Origin: Spirochaetota bacterium
GTDB taxonomy: Bacteria > Spirochaetota > Spirochaetia > CADAEX01
Reading direction: 5' to 3'
Length of the DNA: 38,455 nt
Assembly: GCA_009786125.1 (NCBI GenBank)
Contig: WQTU01000128.1
Location: 1-38,455 of the forward strand
The stretch's first letter is position 1; every line of letters begins with the position of its first letter. The position numbers and the translations under genes are program-made. The notes under the pieces were generated by a model. That model made no database searches and had not been told where the DNA came from. It was given only the letters and a program-made list of their open reading frames with translations. Below are positions 26,569-35,224 of this stretch, in pieces.

Positions 26569-27645
26569 CTACAAAAGGTCTACCCTGTCCTTACCTTCCA
26601 TAAGACTTCTAAGCTCTTTAACCTTTTGGGAAGCGCCTTTTTTGCAGACCAGAGCTTTCCCGTTTTTTATAACAACAATAAGGTCTTCTACACCGCATAA
26701 AGCAACAGGAATATCAGAAAATACAGTATTATTCGCCGAACCAACCTCAAACAGCTCTGCCCACTTAAAGTTTTTTATAATTGTCTCAAACTGATCCCAG
26801 CTTCCAATATCATTCCAGGGAAAATCTGCCAAAACCACTGCTGCCAAAGGTGTTTTTTCCATAACAGCGTAATCAATTGAAATAGAAGGCGAGCTTTTAT
26901 AAGCTCTTTCAACTTCTTGATTATCCATAATTACTTTAATCTTGTTTTCAAAAACAGGGGCGGGAATTTCATTAATTTTTGCAAAAGAAGCAGTTATATC
27001 CGGAGAATATTTTTCAATTTCGCTTAAAAAAGTATCCATTTTAAAGACAAACATTCCCGAATTCCAGAAGTAGTTGCCGTCATCTATAAATTGTTTTGCT
27101 GTTTCAAGATTCGGCTTTTCCAGAAAAGATTCGACCTTATACCCATCAGCATGAACCTCGCCTCTTTTAATATACCCGTATCCTGTTTCGGGATATGCCG
27201 GAGGTATGCCAAATGTTACCAGAAAACCTTCGCGCGCAAGTGCATCGGCCTCTATAGCATTCCTTTTGAATTCTTCCATTCCTTCTATTAGATGATCTGC
27301 AGGCAAAATAAGAGCAGTGCTTGATTCCTTGCTGCTTTTTTTTAACCACCATGCAGCGGCAGTAAGAGCTGTCGCAGTATTTCTTGCTACAGGTTCTGGC
27401 AGAATCACAATCCTGGCTTTATCTCTGTATGGAGCGCACTCTTTTATAACATCATCCATCTGGGATTTTAAGGTGATAATTATAATTTCTCCGGAAATAT
27501 TAAGATAAAGCGCTCTTTCTATTGTAAGGCTTAGGAGAGATTTTTCTCCCTTAACTTTTATAAATTGTTTTGGATATTCGTTCAAAGAAGCAGGCCATAA
27601 TCGCGTGCCGGAGCCTCCGGCAAGTATAAAAACATTATCAACCAT
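26569..27645 (-). CDS. manC: Mannose-1-phosphate guanylyltransferase (GDP)
   Basis: 358 residues: the nucleotidyltransferase part only, without the C-terminal isomerase domain of bifunctional ManC/AlgA (about 470). It makes GDP-mannose for surface polysaccharides and glycolipids. The signature FILAGGSGTRLWPAS (6-20) and YPKQFIKV (24-31) form the nucleotide site; LPEPVARNTATAL, ILPADHLI, GYGYIKRGE, VESFLEKPN and FWNSGMFVFK follow as in the family, and FPWNDIGSWDQ is the C-terminal signature. The start has no Shine-Dalgarno, with TATAGT 5 bp upstream (probably leaderless). It stands alone. Confidence 0.93.
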   Translation of the reverse strand: MVDNVFILAGGSGTRLWPASLNEYPKQFIKVKGEKSLLSLTIERALYLNISGEIIIITLKSQMDDVIKECAPYRDKARIVILPEPVARNTATALTAAAWWLKKSSKESSTALILPADHLIEGMEEFKRNAIEADALAREGFLVTFGIPPAYPETGYGYIKRGEVHADGYKVESFLEKPNLETAKQFIDDGNYFWNSGMFVFKMDTFLSEIEKYSPDITASFAKINEIPAPVFENKIKVIMDNQEVERAYKSSPSISIDYAVMEKTPLAAVVLADFPWNDIGSWDQFETIIKNFKWAELFEVGSANNTVFSDIPVALCGVEDLIVVIKNGKALVCKKGASQKVKELRSLMEGKDRVDLL

Positions 27646-27704
27646 ACGATACTATAATAAAAAATATTAAGCTGCATGGCAAGATCATTTTTATGATTCG
27701 CTAT

Positions 27705-27848
27705 TTTCATCGCACAAGGACGATGATATCGCCCGGCTTGCGGCTGTTGCGCTTCGCCAGAGTCCTCATTGACATTGCGGATGGCTCACGCACCAGCCTC
27801 CAGCTCTCTTTTTCATCTCAATATTGCGCCGTCATATCATATATATGA
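27705..27848. repeat. Dispersed hairpin element, copy 9, with flanking palindromes
   Basis: The GC-rich core (27730-27815) matches copy 2 at both ends. It is preceded by TCATCG/CGATGA (27707-27726) and followed by GTCATAT/ATATGAC (27830-27848). It fills most of the 293-bp spacer between the divergent manC and ilvE genes; the remainder holds the ilvE promoter. Confidence 0.65.
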
Positions 27849-27877
27849 CTAAAATTGATTTCCATGTAGTCGGCATC

Positions 27878-27906
27878 TTGACCTCATTTTTTTTCTGCCG
27901 TAAAAT
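27878..27906 (+). promoter_or_regulatory. Sigma-70-type promoter of ilvE
   Basis: TTGACC (27878-27883), a 17-bp spacer, TAAAAT (27901-27906). Transcription would start near 27913, giving a ~26-nt leader with the AGGAG of ilvE. A second TATAAT at 27909-27914 is an alternative -10. Confidence 0.55.
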
Positions 27907-27938
27907 GATATAATTTTATATAAACAGGAGAATATTCA

Positions 27939-29027
27939 ATGGCAAAAGGTTTCACACTCAATATGTATCCGTGGATTTACATTGCTAAATTTTCAGATAA
28001 CAAATGGTCGGAACAATATATAGAACAGCCGCACAAAACCCCGGAAGAAGAAGCTTCAATGTCCGAAGAAGCTATGGCAGAACTTTCAATAAAAAGAAAT
28101 ATGATCCCCGGACTTCCTCTTATCAACTACACATCCCAGTATGGAATGGGTTGTTTTGAAGGGATGAAAGCATTTCCTCAACCGGATGGATCACTTAAAA
28201 TATTCAGACCAGATGAAAATGGAAAAAGATTTAAAAACTCTATGGAAGGGCTCTACATGCCCGGATTTCCGCCGGAAATGTTTGTTGAATCTGTAAAAAC
28301 AGTTGTAAGAAAAAATGCAGAACTTGGCTTTGCGCCAAAATATGACAAGGCTTGGGAAAATGATAATTTCTTAAGCGGAACATCGGTATATTTAAGGCCT
28401 TTCTCTTATACAGAGCCAGGAATAGGTGTTAATATTTCTGTTAATCCTTGGGTAATTCATATTACAACACCTGTTGGAGCTTATTTTTCCCCGGGTAATT
28501 CTGCGGCAGTAACAACAGAAAGAATAAGGGCAACCAAAAAAGGAACCGGCTGCTTAAAAGCAAATTCCAACTATGTGGTTTCTGCGATTGCCAAGTACGA
28601 AGCAATTAAAGCAGGTTATATGGAAGCTGTTTTTCTTGATGCAGAAGAAAAAACATATCTCGAAGAAGGCTCTTCTGCAAATATTTTTTGTTATCTTAAA
28701 AATGGAACTCTTGTAACACCAGACCTCGGAGACACAATTCTTCCGGGAATTACAAGAAAATCTATACTGATACTTGCGGCAGACATGGGAATAAAAACAG
28801 AAGAAAGACAAATTTCTATTGATGAAGCAATGAACGATTCTCTTGAAATGTTTGTTTCGGGAACTGCTGCAGGAATAACTTTTCTTGACTCCCTAACACA
28901 CAAAGGAAAAAAAGCTGTTTTTAATAATGGCAAAATGGGCGATGTTGCAACAAAACTTTTGGCAACATTAAAAGGAATTCAATACGGTAAAGTAGAAGAC
29001 AAATACAACTGGATGTTTAAAGTTTAG
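27939..29027 (+). CDS. ilvE: Branched-chain amino-acid aminotransferase
   Basis: 362 residues, fold-type IV PLP enzyme of the longer (eukaryote/Bacillus-like BCAT) type. It interconverts Leu, Ile and Val with their 2-oxo acids. Motifs: GMGCFEGMKAF (~69-79), the GTSVYLRPF (~148-156), GTGCLKANSNYV with the PLP lysine K207, YLEEGSSANIF and LPGITRKSIL (C-terminal phosphate and substrate sites), and GTAAGI. The usual GG-YK-GGNYA at the lysine reads GCLKANSNY here, as in this subgroup. ATG 27939 follows CAGGAG. A single gene with a good promoter. Confidence 0.93.
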   Translation: MAKGFTLNMYPWIYIAKFSDNKWSEQYIEQPHKTPEEEASMSEEAMAELSIKRNMIPGLPLINYTSQYGMGCFEGMKAFPQPDGSLKIFRPDENGKRFKNSMEGLYMPGFPPEMFVESVKTVVRKNAELGFAPKYDKAWENDNFLSGTSVYLRPFSYTEPGIGVNISVNPWVIHITTPVGAYFSPGNSAAVTTERIRATKKGTGCLKANSNYVVSAIAKYEAIKAGYMEAVFLDAEEKTYLEEGSSANIFCYLKNGTLVTPDLGDTILPGITRKSILILAADMGIKTEERQISIDEAMNDSLEMFVSGTAAGITFLDSLTHKGKKAVFNNGKMGDVATKLLATLKGIQYGKVEDKYNWMFKV

Positions 29028-29034
29028 CCAACGT

Positions 29035-29131
29035 AACTTCGTTAACCTCGAGGGTTTAAGAACAGATTCGTTTTGTTCCATAAATTCATTCGAGGTTCCT
29101 TGCGACACGAAGTGTCGAAAAACCAGCCATC
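29035..29131. repeat. Hairpin element, copy 10, after ilvE
   Basis: AACCTCGA (29044-29051) pairs with TCGAGGTT (29090-29097), followed by CGACAC/GTGTCG (29103-29117). The latter GCGACAC..GTGTCG hairpin is like the inner GCGACA/TGTCGC hairpin of copies 13 and 14. Otherwise dissimilar. Confidence 0.45.
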
Positions 29132-29150
29132 GGTCTGTTTTTGGATATAA

Positions 29151-29171
29151 TTCCCGATCATTGGTCGGGAA
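29151..29171. terminator. Hairpin between converging ilvE and the TPR gene
   Basis: TTCCCGATC (29151-29159) pairs with GGTCGGGAA (29163-29171), loop ATT. It ends 2 bp before the TPR gene stop. A T run is lacking, so a terminator role is probable by position only. Confidence 0.5.
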
Positions 29172-29173
29172 AA

Positions 29174-32100
29174 TTACCGTCCCATCCAGGCAAACATATC
29201 CTTGTCAATTTCTGTATATATAAGCACCCCTTCCATTCGAATGTTTTCTGCGCTATATGGAATAACATTAGTCGAAGGTCGGCGAATAGGTCTTCCTGCA
29301 TTAAGAAGCGCAAATTGCATATTAAGCTGTGCAAGCGGTCTTGTAATACTTCGGTCAAGAGTTTCCGGGTCTCTGCTTAAAAAATCATAAAGCTCCGCAG
29401 ATCTTGTAAGATTAACAAGAGCGCGTGTATAATAACTTGCACTTTGACTCCTTACAGCCAAATTATATAAAGTTGCGCCAAGATTATTATAGGCTTCCAT
29501 AAGCCTTCTCATATTAAACCTGTGGTCCCTTCTTCTGTCAATTTCAACAAAGTTAATAGCTCTCCACCGTTCAAGCCTATCAATAACTTGCTCATAAAAA
29601 GCCATTGCCAATGAGTAATTATTATTGTGAAAAGAAGCATTTGCAAACGCAAACAAAACAGATATATTATTTCTTTCCTCAAGAGATATTGCATAAAACC
29701 TTTCCGCAGCTTCTCTGAAATTCCTGTTTCTGTAATAGATAAATCCTATTTTATATGAAAGATTATTGTCTCTAAGACCTGTGGCTTCTGCTTTATAAAA
29801 TTGAATCAATGCATCGTTATATTTACCAACAATGTAAAAATATAAATCTCCGTAATCTTCATAAAGTTTTCCGAATCTTGGGTGAACGCCAAGAATATCT
29901 ATATTTCTTTCATATTCGTTGATAGCACGCTGAAAATATCTCTGCGCCGAAAGAACATTTCCATCCTGTAATTCAAAGTTACCAAGCCTGTTAAAAGCCT
30001 CTATTTCAAACTCTTTTCGCTGCCTTCTTGCATGCATATAGGAGTGCGGGTAATTTCTTCTCACATGATCAAGCGTATAACGCGCAGAGAGTTCTTCTAC
30101 AATCTGCAGAGATCTTCTTTCCATCTCCCTGGCTCCGTGTATTCTCCAGAACCTTGCAAGCTGAGAATGGGGTTCCAGAAGTTTTCTGTCAAGAGCAGCT
30201 ATTCTAATAAGCTCTCTTTCTATTCCGTCCAGATTCTCTTCATGCAAAATAAGATAGCCGTAAAAATCTGCAGCAATATAAGCGTCAATATGCCGCGGCC
30301 TCAGGTTTTCAAGAAAATGCCTATACTGACCAAGCACCATGAAATACCTTTTTTGTCCGGCAGCAAACCCTTCTCTTGTATCACCAATATTTGCAAATGC
30401 TTCGTTTCTCATATTAAGCAGCCTGCCGGATCTCACGCTATGAGTTATTCTACGCAGAAAAAATTCAGGTCTTGGACCAAACCTTGACAAGCTGTTATTT
30501 ATTATAATCGCCGCGTTATCAAATTTTGTGCTATCTATTTCCGCCCAGTTCAGGTAATTATCAATCTGCTTGATAAGCATATCAGAATCCCACTTGTTTC
30601 CTCTAAGCTGGAGAAAATCATCTATTACGCGCGCAGACCTGGAAAATTCTCCCATGTAATATGTCAAAAGCACCGAATAATCTAAAAAGCCTCTTTTGTC
30701 TCCCGGAAAAAATCCGCGATATCTTTCTCTCGGAGGTCTTTCTCTTTCGGAACTCAGGCTTACTCCAAGAAGCTGCCGGTATTTTATTTCTGCTCGGCCG
30801 AATTCGCGTTTTTCAATAAGTGCATCTGCGAACCTGTAAAACTGTCTTCGTACCGGTCTTATATTAACAGCTCTCTGAAAAAGCCTTTCAGATTCGGTAA
30901 AGTTTTCAATCAAAAGAGCTTCGAATCCTTTTCTGTAAAGCCATGCTGAATAAGCAGGTTTCCATATAAAATTATTTATTAAAAACAGCACAAAAAGAAT
31001 TGCAAAAGATGCTGCAATGGCTTTTCCAACAAAAGGAGCGACCCTGTATCTTATAACATACTCCAGCGTGCCTTTTTCTCTCTCAAGTTCCTGCCATGTT
31101 TTTCTTTGATACTGAGCCGGTATGCGAATTCTCTTTCCTGTTATTTTAAAGATAACTTCTACAATTTCCCTGGCAGAAGCGCCTATTGCAAGTTTTTCAA
31201 CAAGATTATCAAGATGAGCTTTTGGAATATCTTTGTTCCCAATAAGATCTTCGATATAAAGTTTGAGATTTCCGGGATATGAAGATAAAGTCTCTGTTAT
31301 TCTTTTTAATTTTTCCGAAGTTACATAAGGTTTTTCATAGCCGCCTTCTTCGCTTTCATAGCCTTCTTCGCTTTCATAGCCTTCCCCGGCTTCGGCGTCA
31401 CCGAATATTTCTTCTTTAGGTTTTGCAGCGACACGCGAATCTTCAAGCTCATCAATAGAGCCGAATTTTTCCCCAAAGTCTCCAAGATCAAATTCTGCTG
31501 ACTCTGAGTCTCCCTGCCCTGACAATTTTAAGTCATCCGAGTCATCTAAAGTCAAACTACCAGCTTCGGCATCTTCTTTTTTCTCAAACTCATCATCTAT
31601 TGAAATTGTATCTAATGAACTTATGTCAAAGCTCTCGTCTGTTGCTTTTGGCAATTCCGCGTCAAGTGATGGCAGCTCAAAGGCATCGTCATCGGAGATG
31701 GTATCATCATCGGAGATGGCATCGCTTGCGTCTGCGGAATCCGCGTCAAGTGATGGAAGCTCAAAATCATCGCTCGCGTCTGCGGAGTCCGCGTCAAGTG
31801 ATGGAAGCTCAAAATCATCGCTCGCGTCTGCGGAGTCCGCGTCAAGTGATGGAAGCTCAAAATCATCGCTTGCGTCTGCGGAATCCGCGTCAAGCGATGG
31901 AAGCTCAAAATCATCGCTTGCGTCTGCGGAATCCGCGTCAAGTGATGGAAGCTCAAAATCATCGCTTGCGTCTGCGGAATCCGCGTCAAGTGATGGAAGC
32001 TCAAAAGCATCGCTCGCGCCTGAGGAATCCGCGTCAAGTGATGGAAGCTCAAAGTCATCGCTTGCGTCTGCGGAATCCGCGTCAAGTGATGGAAGCTCAA

Positions 32101-32818
32101 AGGCGTCGCTTGCGTCTGCGGAGTCCGCGTCAAGTGATGGAAGCTCAAAGGCGTCGCTTGCGTCTGCGGAGTCCGCGTCAAGTGATGGCAGCTCAAAGTT
32201 ATCATCATCGGAGATGGCATCGTCATCGGAGATGGTATCTTCTGCTGCGCCGGCTGCATCCGCATCTGCAGAGCTCTTGTCTTCAAAAATATCATCAAGA
32301 GAACCAAGGTCAAAATCTGCAGAAGAATCGCCCGCGTCCTCTTCAGAAAAGCGGTCAAGAAGAGCATCGGGGTTATCATCTATTTTAACAGAATCATCGC
32401 CAAAAAGATTCTCAAGATCCCCAAGTCCTTCATTTTCTTTGCCGAAAACATCATCATCCGGAGGCGGCAAATCAAGGTCCGGCAGATCAGAATCAAAATC
32501 CGCAAGCTTGCCAAGATCATCATCTTCATTCTGCGCAAGAGGCAAATCTTCATCGGAGATGCTGTTGTCCGCGTCTGCATCCGAAAGGTCTTCGTCCATT
32601 AAGTTGTCAAAATCCGCGTGGGTACCATCTTCGATGATGCTATCTTCTGCATCTTCGTCTGCAAGACCATCGAGAAGGGAGGATATATCGTCCGAGACAC
32701 CGGTTTCTTGCGGTATTATATCCTGAATCTTTTCCCCTATTTGTGCCAAAATAGCAGGTTCGTTGCCAAGTGAGTTAAGCTTATCTTTTAATTTATCGAT
32801 GTCTTTGATTTCAGGCAT
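29174..32818 (-). CDS. Large membrane-anchored TPR protein with an acidic repeat domain
   Basis: 1214 residues. Residues 1-~490 are Asp/Ser/Glu-rich and probably disordered, including ten exact-length 16-residue repeats (FELPSLDADSADASDD, ~208-367) flanked by ISDDD repeats. A small helical domain follows (~500-570, KLKRITETLSSYPGNLKLYI...), then one transmembrane helix (~597-617, AIAASFAILFVLFLINNFIW). The C-terminal ~590 residues hold several TPR-like units (GFEALLIENFTESERLFQRAVNI; RYFQRAINEYERNID; ALIQFYKAEATGLRDNNLSYKIGFIYY; NNYSLAMAFYEQVIDRL). The likely topology is an acidic cytoplasmic arm and a periplasmic TPR scaffold. No catalytic motif is seen. Such proteins are common in treponemes, but I cannot assign a function. 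ATG 32818 follows AGGGA. Confidence 0.85.
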   Translation of the reverse strand: MPEIKDIDKLKDKLNSLGNEPAILAQIGEKIQDIIPQETGVSDDISSLLDGLADEDAEDSIIEDGTHADFDNLMDEDLSDADADNSISDEDLPLAQNEDDDLGKLADFDSDLPDLDLPPPDDDVFGKENEGLGDLENLFGDDSVKIDDNPDALLDRFSEEDAGDSSADFDLGSLDDIFEDKSSADADAAGAAEDTISDDDAISDDDNFELPSLDADSADASDAFELPSLDADSADASDAFELPSLDADSADASDDFELPSLDADSSGASDAFELPSLDADSADASDDFELPSLDADSADASDDFELPSLDADSADASDDFELPSLDADSADASDDFELPSLDADSADASDDFELPSLDADSADASDAISDDDTISDDDAFELPSLDAELPKATDESFDISSLDTISIDDEFEKKEDAEAGSLTLDDSDDLKLSGQGDSESAEFDLGDFGEKFGSIDELEDSRVAAKPKEEIFGDAEAGEGYESEEGYESEEGGYEKPYVTSEKLKRITETLSSYPGNLKLYIEDLIGNKDIPKAHLDNLVEKLAIGASAREIVEVIFKITGKRIRIPAQYQRKTWQELEREKGTLEYVIRYRVAPFVGKAIAASFAILFVLFLINNFIWKPAYSAWLYRKGFEALLIENFTESERLFQRAVNIRPVRRQFYRFADALIEKREFGRAEIKYRQLLGVSLSSERERPPRERYRGFFPGDKRGFLDYSVLLTYYMGEFSRSARVIDDFLQLRGNKWDSDMLIKQIDNYLNWAEIDSTKFDNAAIIINNSLSRFGPRPEFFLRRITHSVRSGRLLNMRNEAFANIGDTREGFAAGQKRYFMVLGQYRHFLENLRPRHIDAYIAADFYGYLILHEENLDGIERELIRIAALDRKLLEPHSQLARFWRIHGAREMERRSLQIVEELSARYTLDHVRRNYPHSYMHARRQRKEFEIEAFNRLGNFELQDGNVLSAQRYFQRAINEYERNIDILGVHPRFGKLYEDYGDLYFYIVGKYNDALIQFYKAEATGLRDNNLSYKIGFIYYRNRNFREAAERFYAISLEERNNISVLFAFANASFHNNNYSLAMAFYEQVIDRLERWRAINFVEIDRRRDHRFNMRRLMEAYNNLGATLYNLAVRSQSASYYTRALVNLTRSAELYDFLSRDPETLDRSITRPLAQLNMQFALLNAGRPIRRPSTNVIPYSAENIRMEGVLIYTEIDKDMFAWMGR
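31718..32197 (-). repeat. Ten tandem 48-bp in-frame repeats in the TPR protein
   Basis: Exactly ten units of 48 bp, each encoding FELPSLDADS(A/S)(D/G)ASD(D/A). Nucleotide identity between units is very high, with changes mostly at third positions and at the terminal Asp/Ala codon. An eleventh partial copy (FELPSLDAE) lies beyond ISDDDTISDDDA. Such arrays change length by slippage or recombination. Confidence 0.95.
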
Positions 32819-32951
32819 TTGTTCCCTATTCTGAATTTCGGAATAGAAAGGGGCCTTTCTTAGACAATTTATACCGCCATATATAGAAAAAAACAGTAAA
32901 ACTCGGAAAAATTATTAATAACCCGGCATACAAAGCCGATTTTATAAATGT

Positions 32952-33641
32952 ATGGAGATCAAAAGACTAATTTGCTTTCTCGCAATTATTTTCTCGTGTA
33001 TGCAAGTTTTCGCACTTGAAATTGAAAGCCGTAATGTACGAACAAGAATACTCTTTACTACAGATGCGGGCGCGCCTCAGATTATAGATAATTATATATT
33101 ATTAACGTTCCAAAGTAACGAAAGAACCGCTTTTGTGGCCGCTGCATTTGACTTTGAAAATTATGCCAGAATACATCAATTTAGAAGAAATGCTGATGGG
33201 ATCTACTTTCTTGCAATTAGAATACCAGAAAGGGAAGTTATACATTACAGGCTTATTGTGGACGGCATATGGATGGCAGATCCCTTTAACCCGGCAAGAA
33301 TAAGAAAGCCTAATTTTGTTGAAGTATCTGTTTTAAATCTTGCTGATATACGCCCTCGGATTAGGAGTTATCCTGTTACTGAGGGGGGTATTACCCATTT
33401 CAGATTCAGGGGGCAAGAAGGCGAAAGCGTTTTTCTTGCCGGAAGTTTCAACCGATGGGATCCTTTTATGCACCACATGGAAGAACGCAGACCCGGAGAA
33501 TTTTTTATATCTTTACGGCTTCCGCCAGGAACTCATCATTATTACTTTGTTGTTAATGGAAGACCTATGCCGGACGAAGGCAATCCAATTGTTGTCTGGG
33601 ACAGAGACTTCAGGCGAATATCATCATTTACTGTCAGGTAA
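32952..33641 (+). CDS. Exported protein with two glycogen-binding-type (CBM48/AMPK) domains
   Basis: 229 residues. The signal peptide MEIKRLICFLAIIFSCMQVFA is probably cleaved before LE. Two tandem immunoglobulin-like domains follow: ~45-130 (LLTFQSNERTAFVAAAFDFENYA...GIYFLAIRIPEREVIHYRLIVDGIWMADPFNP) and ~145-229 (THFRFRGQEGESVFLAGSFNRWDPF...GEFFISLRLPPGTHHYYFVVNGRPMPDEGNP). The second has the V-LAG-FN-W and YYFVVNG-P-D-NP signatures of CBM48/E-set domains; the first is a diverged copy. No catalytic domain is present. Probably periplasmic, binding a glucan or acting as a structural protein. There is no Shine-Dalgarno; TTTATA lies 5 bp upstream. Upstream it diverges from the TPR gene. Confidence 0.75.
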   Translation: MEIKRLICFLAIIFSCMQVFALEIESRNVRTRILFTTDAGAPQIIDNYILLTFQSNERTAFVAAAFDFENYARIHQFRRNADGIYFLAIRIPEREVIHYRLIVDGIWMADPFNPARIRKPNFVEVSVLNLADIRPRIRSYPVTEGGITHFRFRGQEGESVFLAGSFNRWDPFMHHMEERRPGEFFISLRLPPGTHHYYFVVNGRPMPDEGNPIVVWDRDFRRISSFTVR

Positions 33642-33644
33642 ACA

Positions 33645-33810
33645 ACCTTTAAAACCCGCCCATGCGCAAAAGGTCGCAGGCGTACCCAGCAGCTCTGCTG
33701 AAGAAAGCCGCCTTTAGGCGGCGTACACTGCGGCTTGCGAAGCAGCCCGCGCCCGGTGCAGCGGCACAGATATCGCTGCACCGGGAAGCTTTGCGCGTAA
33801 TACCTTTTAT
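33645..33810. repeat. Dispersed hairpin element, copy 11
   Basis: It lies between converging genes. It contains CTGCGGCTTGCGAAGCAG (33728-33745), nearly identical to copy 14 at 38208-38226. A perfect 12-bp stem, CCCGGTGCAGCG/CGCTGCACCGGG (33752-33763, 33774-33785), follows, in the place where copy 13 has a different perfect stem. GCCGCCTTTAGGCGGC (33708-33723) is a further hairpin. Confidence 0.8.
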
Positions 33811-33830
33811 TTTAATACCTGTTTACACAC

Positions 33831-34844
33831 TTATTCAAGAAATACGCCGAACACCCAGCCTTCGAGCGGAGTAGTTACGCGATACCATCTGGCGCTATCT
33901 CCGCCGATCGTAAAATTCTCCGCAGTCCGCTCGCTAACCGTTACTTCCTCATCTTTGCTTAGGCGGTCAATTACCCTGCCGGCATTTTGATCGGGAAAAT
34001 CACGGACATTTACATTATCGCTAATAACAAGCATAAAAGCACTGGTTACAGGCTCGGTTCTTGGAGGGACCGGCGGTGTAGCATCAGCAACAGCATTAGG
34101 GTCAATCAACACCTGTATGTCTGCGCGAAAAACTGAATCCGGGAAGTCCATAAACGCCGATTCCAGCAGCGCCTCTCTGCGAATTCCGGCTGCGCCTGTG
34201 GTTGCCAGCGGCAAGGCGGTTTGCAGCAAAATGGAAGCCTGTATATCGGATGTTCTTCTGGAAAGGGAAGCAGTGCGGACAAATTGGTTCTGCCGGTTAG
34301 CCTGCGCTATTGGGTCAAAAGCCCTTACTTTAACAAATCCGTCGCGCTCTGTGTCTGGATACAATACCACTACTGTTTTGCGGGAGAGGATTGTTCCGGT
34401 TACGTCAACAGCTCTTGGCGAAGTAAACAGATTGGCCCTGTCATCAATAACTACCGCAAGAGCACCTGCTTCTACAACCTGAGTAGTCCACCCAAATCCC
34501 TCGTTTCCGTTATCGCGGCGGACTTTAACAAAATTGTGGACCCTTCCATCCGATGGAAAAGTTGCTCTCCTGATTTCTCCCATTTGCACTCTTTCTCCCA
34601 GAGACATTCCGGCTATCCATCTTACCCTGTCTGTTTCGCTGTCAGTATCATTTTCAAGGGTATAAAATGCAGAATTAAGGCGCAATACATAGCCATCCCG
34701 CCAGCCTCCTGGGGCAACAGCCGGCTCAGCAGTGCCGTCGCCAGCAATTGCTCTGACTGAGTCTTGTGCGTCTTCGCTTCTGCCGCAAGAAAAAAACAGA
34801 ATAGCAGCAAAAACCATTATCGAAAAAATTATTATACGCTTCAT
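33831..34844 (-). CDS. Lipoprotein with SH3-type domains
   Basis: 337 residues from the ATG at 34844, preceded by TGGAGAAT; a TTG four codons upstream lies on the ribosome site. A lipoprotein signal peptide ends ILFFSC, with C20 as the lipid-bearing residue; Phe at -3 is atypical for enterics but tolerated in spirochaete lipoboxes. The C-terminal ~70 residues are a bacterial SH3 domain (DNVNVRDFPDQNAGRVIDRLSKDEEVTV...ARWYRVTTPLEGWVFGVFLE). Residues ~45-130 and ~135-200 look like two more diverged SH3 units (VVIDDRANLFTSPRAVDVTGTILSRKTVVVLYPD). Probably envelope-bound and contacting peptidoglycan or protein; the function is unknown. Confidence 0.75.
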   Translation of the reverse strand: MKRIIIFSIMVFAAILFFSCGRSEDAQDSVRAIAGDGTAEPAVAPGGWRDGYVLRLNSAFYTLENDTDSETDRVRWIAGMSLGERVQMGEIRRATFPSDGRVHNFVKVRRDNGNEGFGWTTQVVEAGALAVVIDDRANLFTSPRAVDVTGTILSRKTVVVLYPDTERDGFVKVRAFDPIAQANRQNQFVRTASLSRRTSDIQASILLQTALPLATTGAAGIRREALLESAFMDFPDSVFRADIQVLIDPNAVADATPPVPPRTEPVTSAFMLVISDNVNVRDFPDQNAGRVIDRLSKDEEVTVSERTAENFTIGGDSARWYRVTTPLEGWVFGVFLE

Positions 34845-34944
34845 ATTATTCTCCAAAAATTCCAGTTTTACTTATTATATATACAATAAACAAGCAATTT
34901 TGCATAGCCTTTTTTGATTAAGCTGCCTGAATTCAATGATAATG

Positions 34945-35125
34945 CTGTTATTTCTGAGTTAAGCGAGAGTCGTATCAAAGCCAAACCCGAAGGGGACGTG
35001 GCTTGCACGCTCATCCGCCAAATAAGCGGGAGTCGCGGCGTGCTTGCATGCTCATGACTAGCAAAGGGGTTTTCCCTTGTGAACCAGGAAACAAAGGGTC
35101 GGAAAGCATACCCTTTATTAAAGCA
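34945..35125. repeat. Dispersed hairpin element, copy 12
   Basis: Between the lipoprotein and galE is a 380-bp spacer without a convincing gene. Its GC-rich part is the reverse complement of the copy 3 type: on the - strand, GTCATGAGCATGCAAGCACG and following GGCGGATGAGC align with 4369-4419. Downstream, the spacer holds AAGTATATACTT (a perfect 12-bp palindrome near 35155) and the hairpin below. Confidence 0.7.
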
Positions 35126-35183
35126 TAAAACCACGGCTTGAATAAAAAAATCAGTAAGTATATACTTTTCAAAAATAAGTTTT

Positions 35184-35202
35184 ACCCTATTTGAAGTAGG
35201 GT
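35184..35202 (+). promoter_or_regulatory. Hairpin just upstream of the galE ribosome site
   Basis: ACCCTATTT pairs with AAGTAGGGT (one G-T), loop of one base (in practice three to five), 10 bp before the AGGAG of galE. It could control galE expression or end an upstream transcript. Confidence 0.35.
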
Positions 35203-35224
35203 TTAGACTTTCAGGAGTAATTCT

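Noticed and set aside
31623-32726. 367-codon open frame on the + strand opposite the TPR gene
   Set aside because: It is a Ser/Ala-rich mirror of the acidic repeats (Asp codons read backwards) and stays open only because the 48-bp units repeat. The - strand frame has normal domains, a membrane helix and a ribosome site.
34868-35134. 88-codon frame on the - strand before galE
   Set aside because: It runs through element copy 12, and its translation matches no protein; the sequence is explained by the repeat family.
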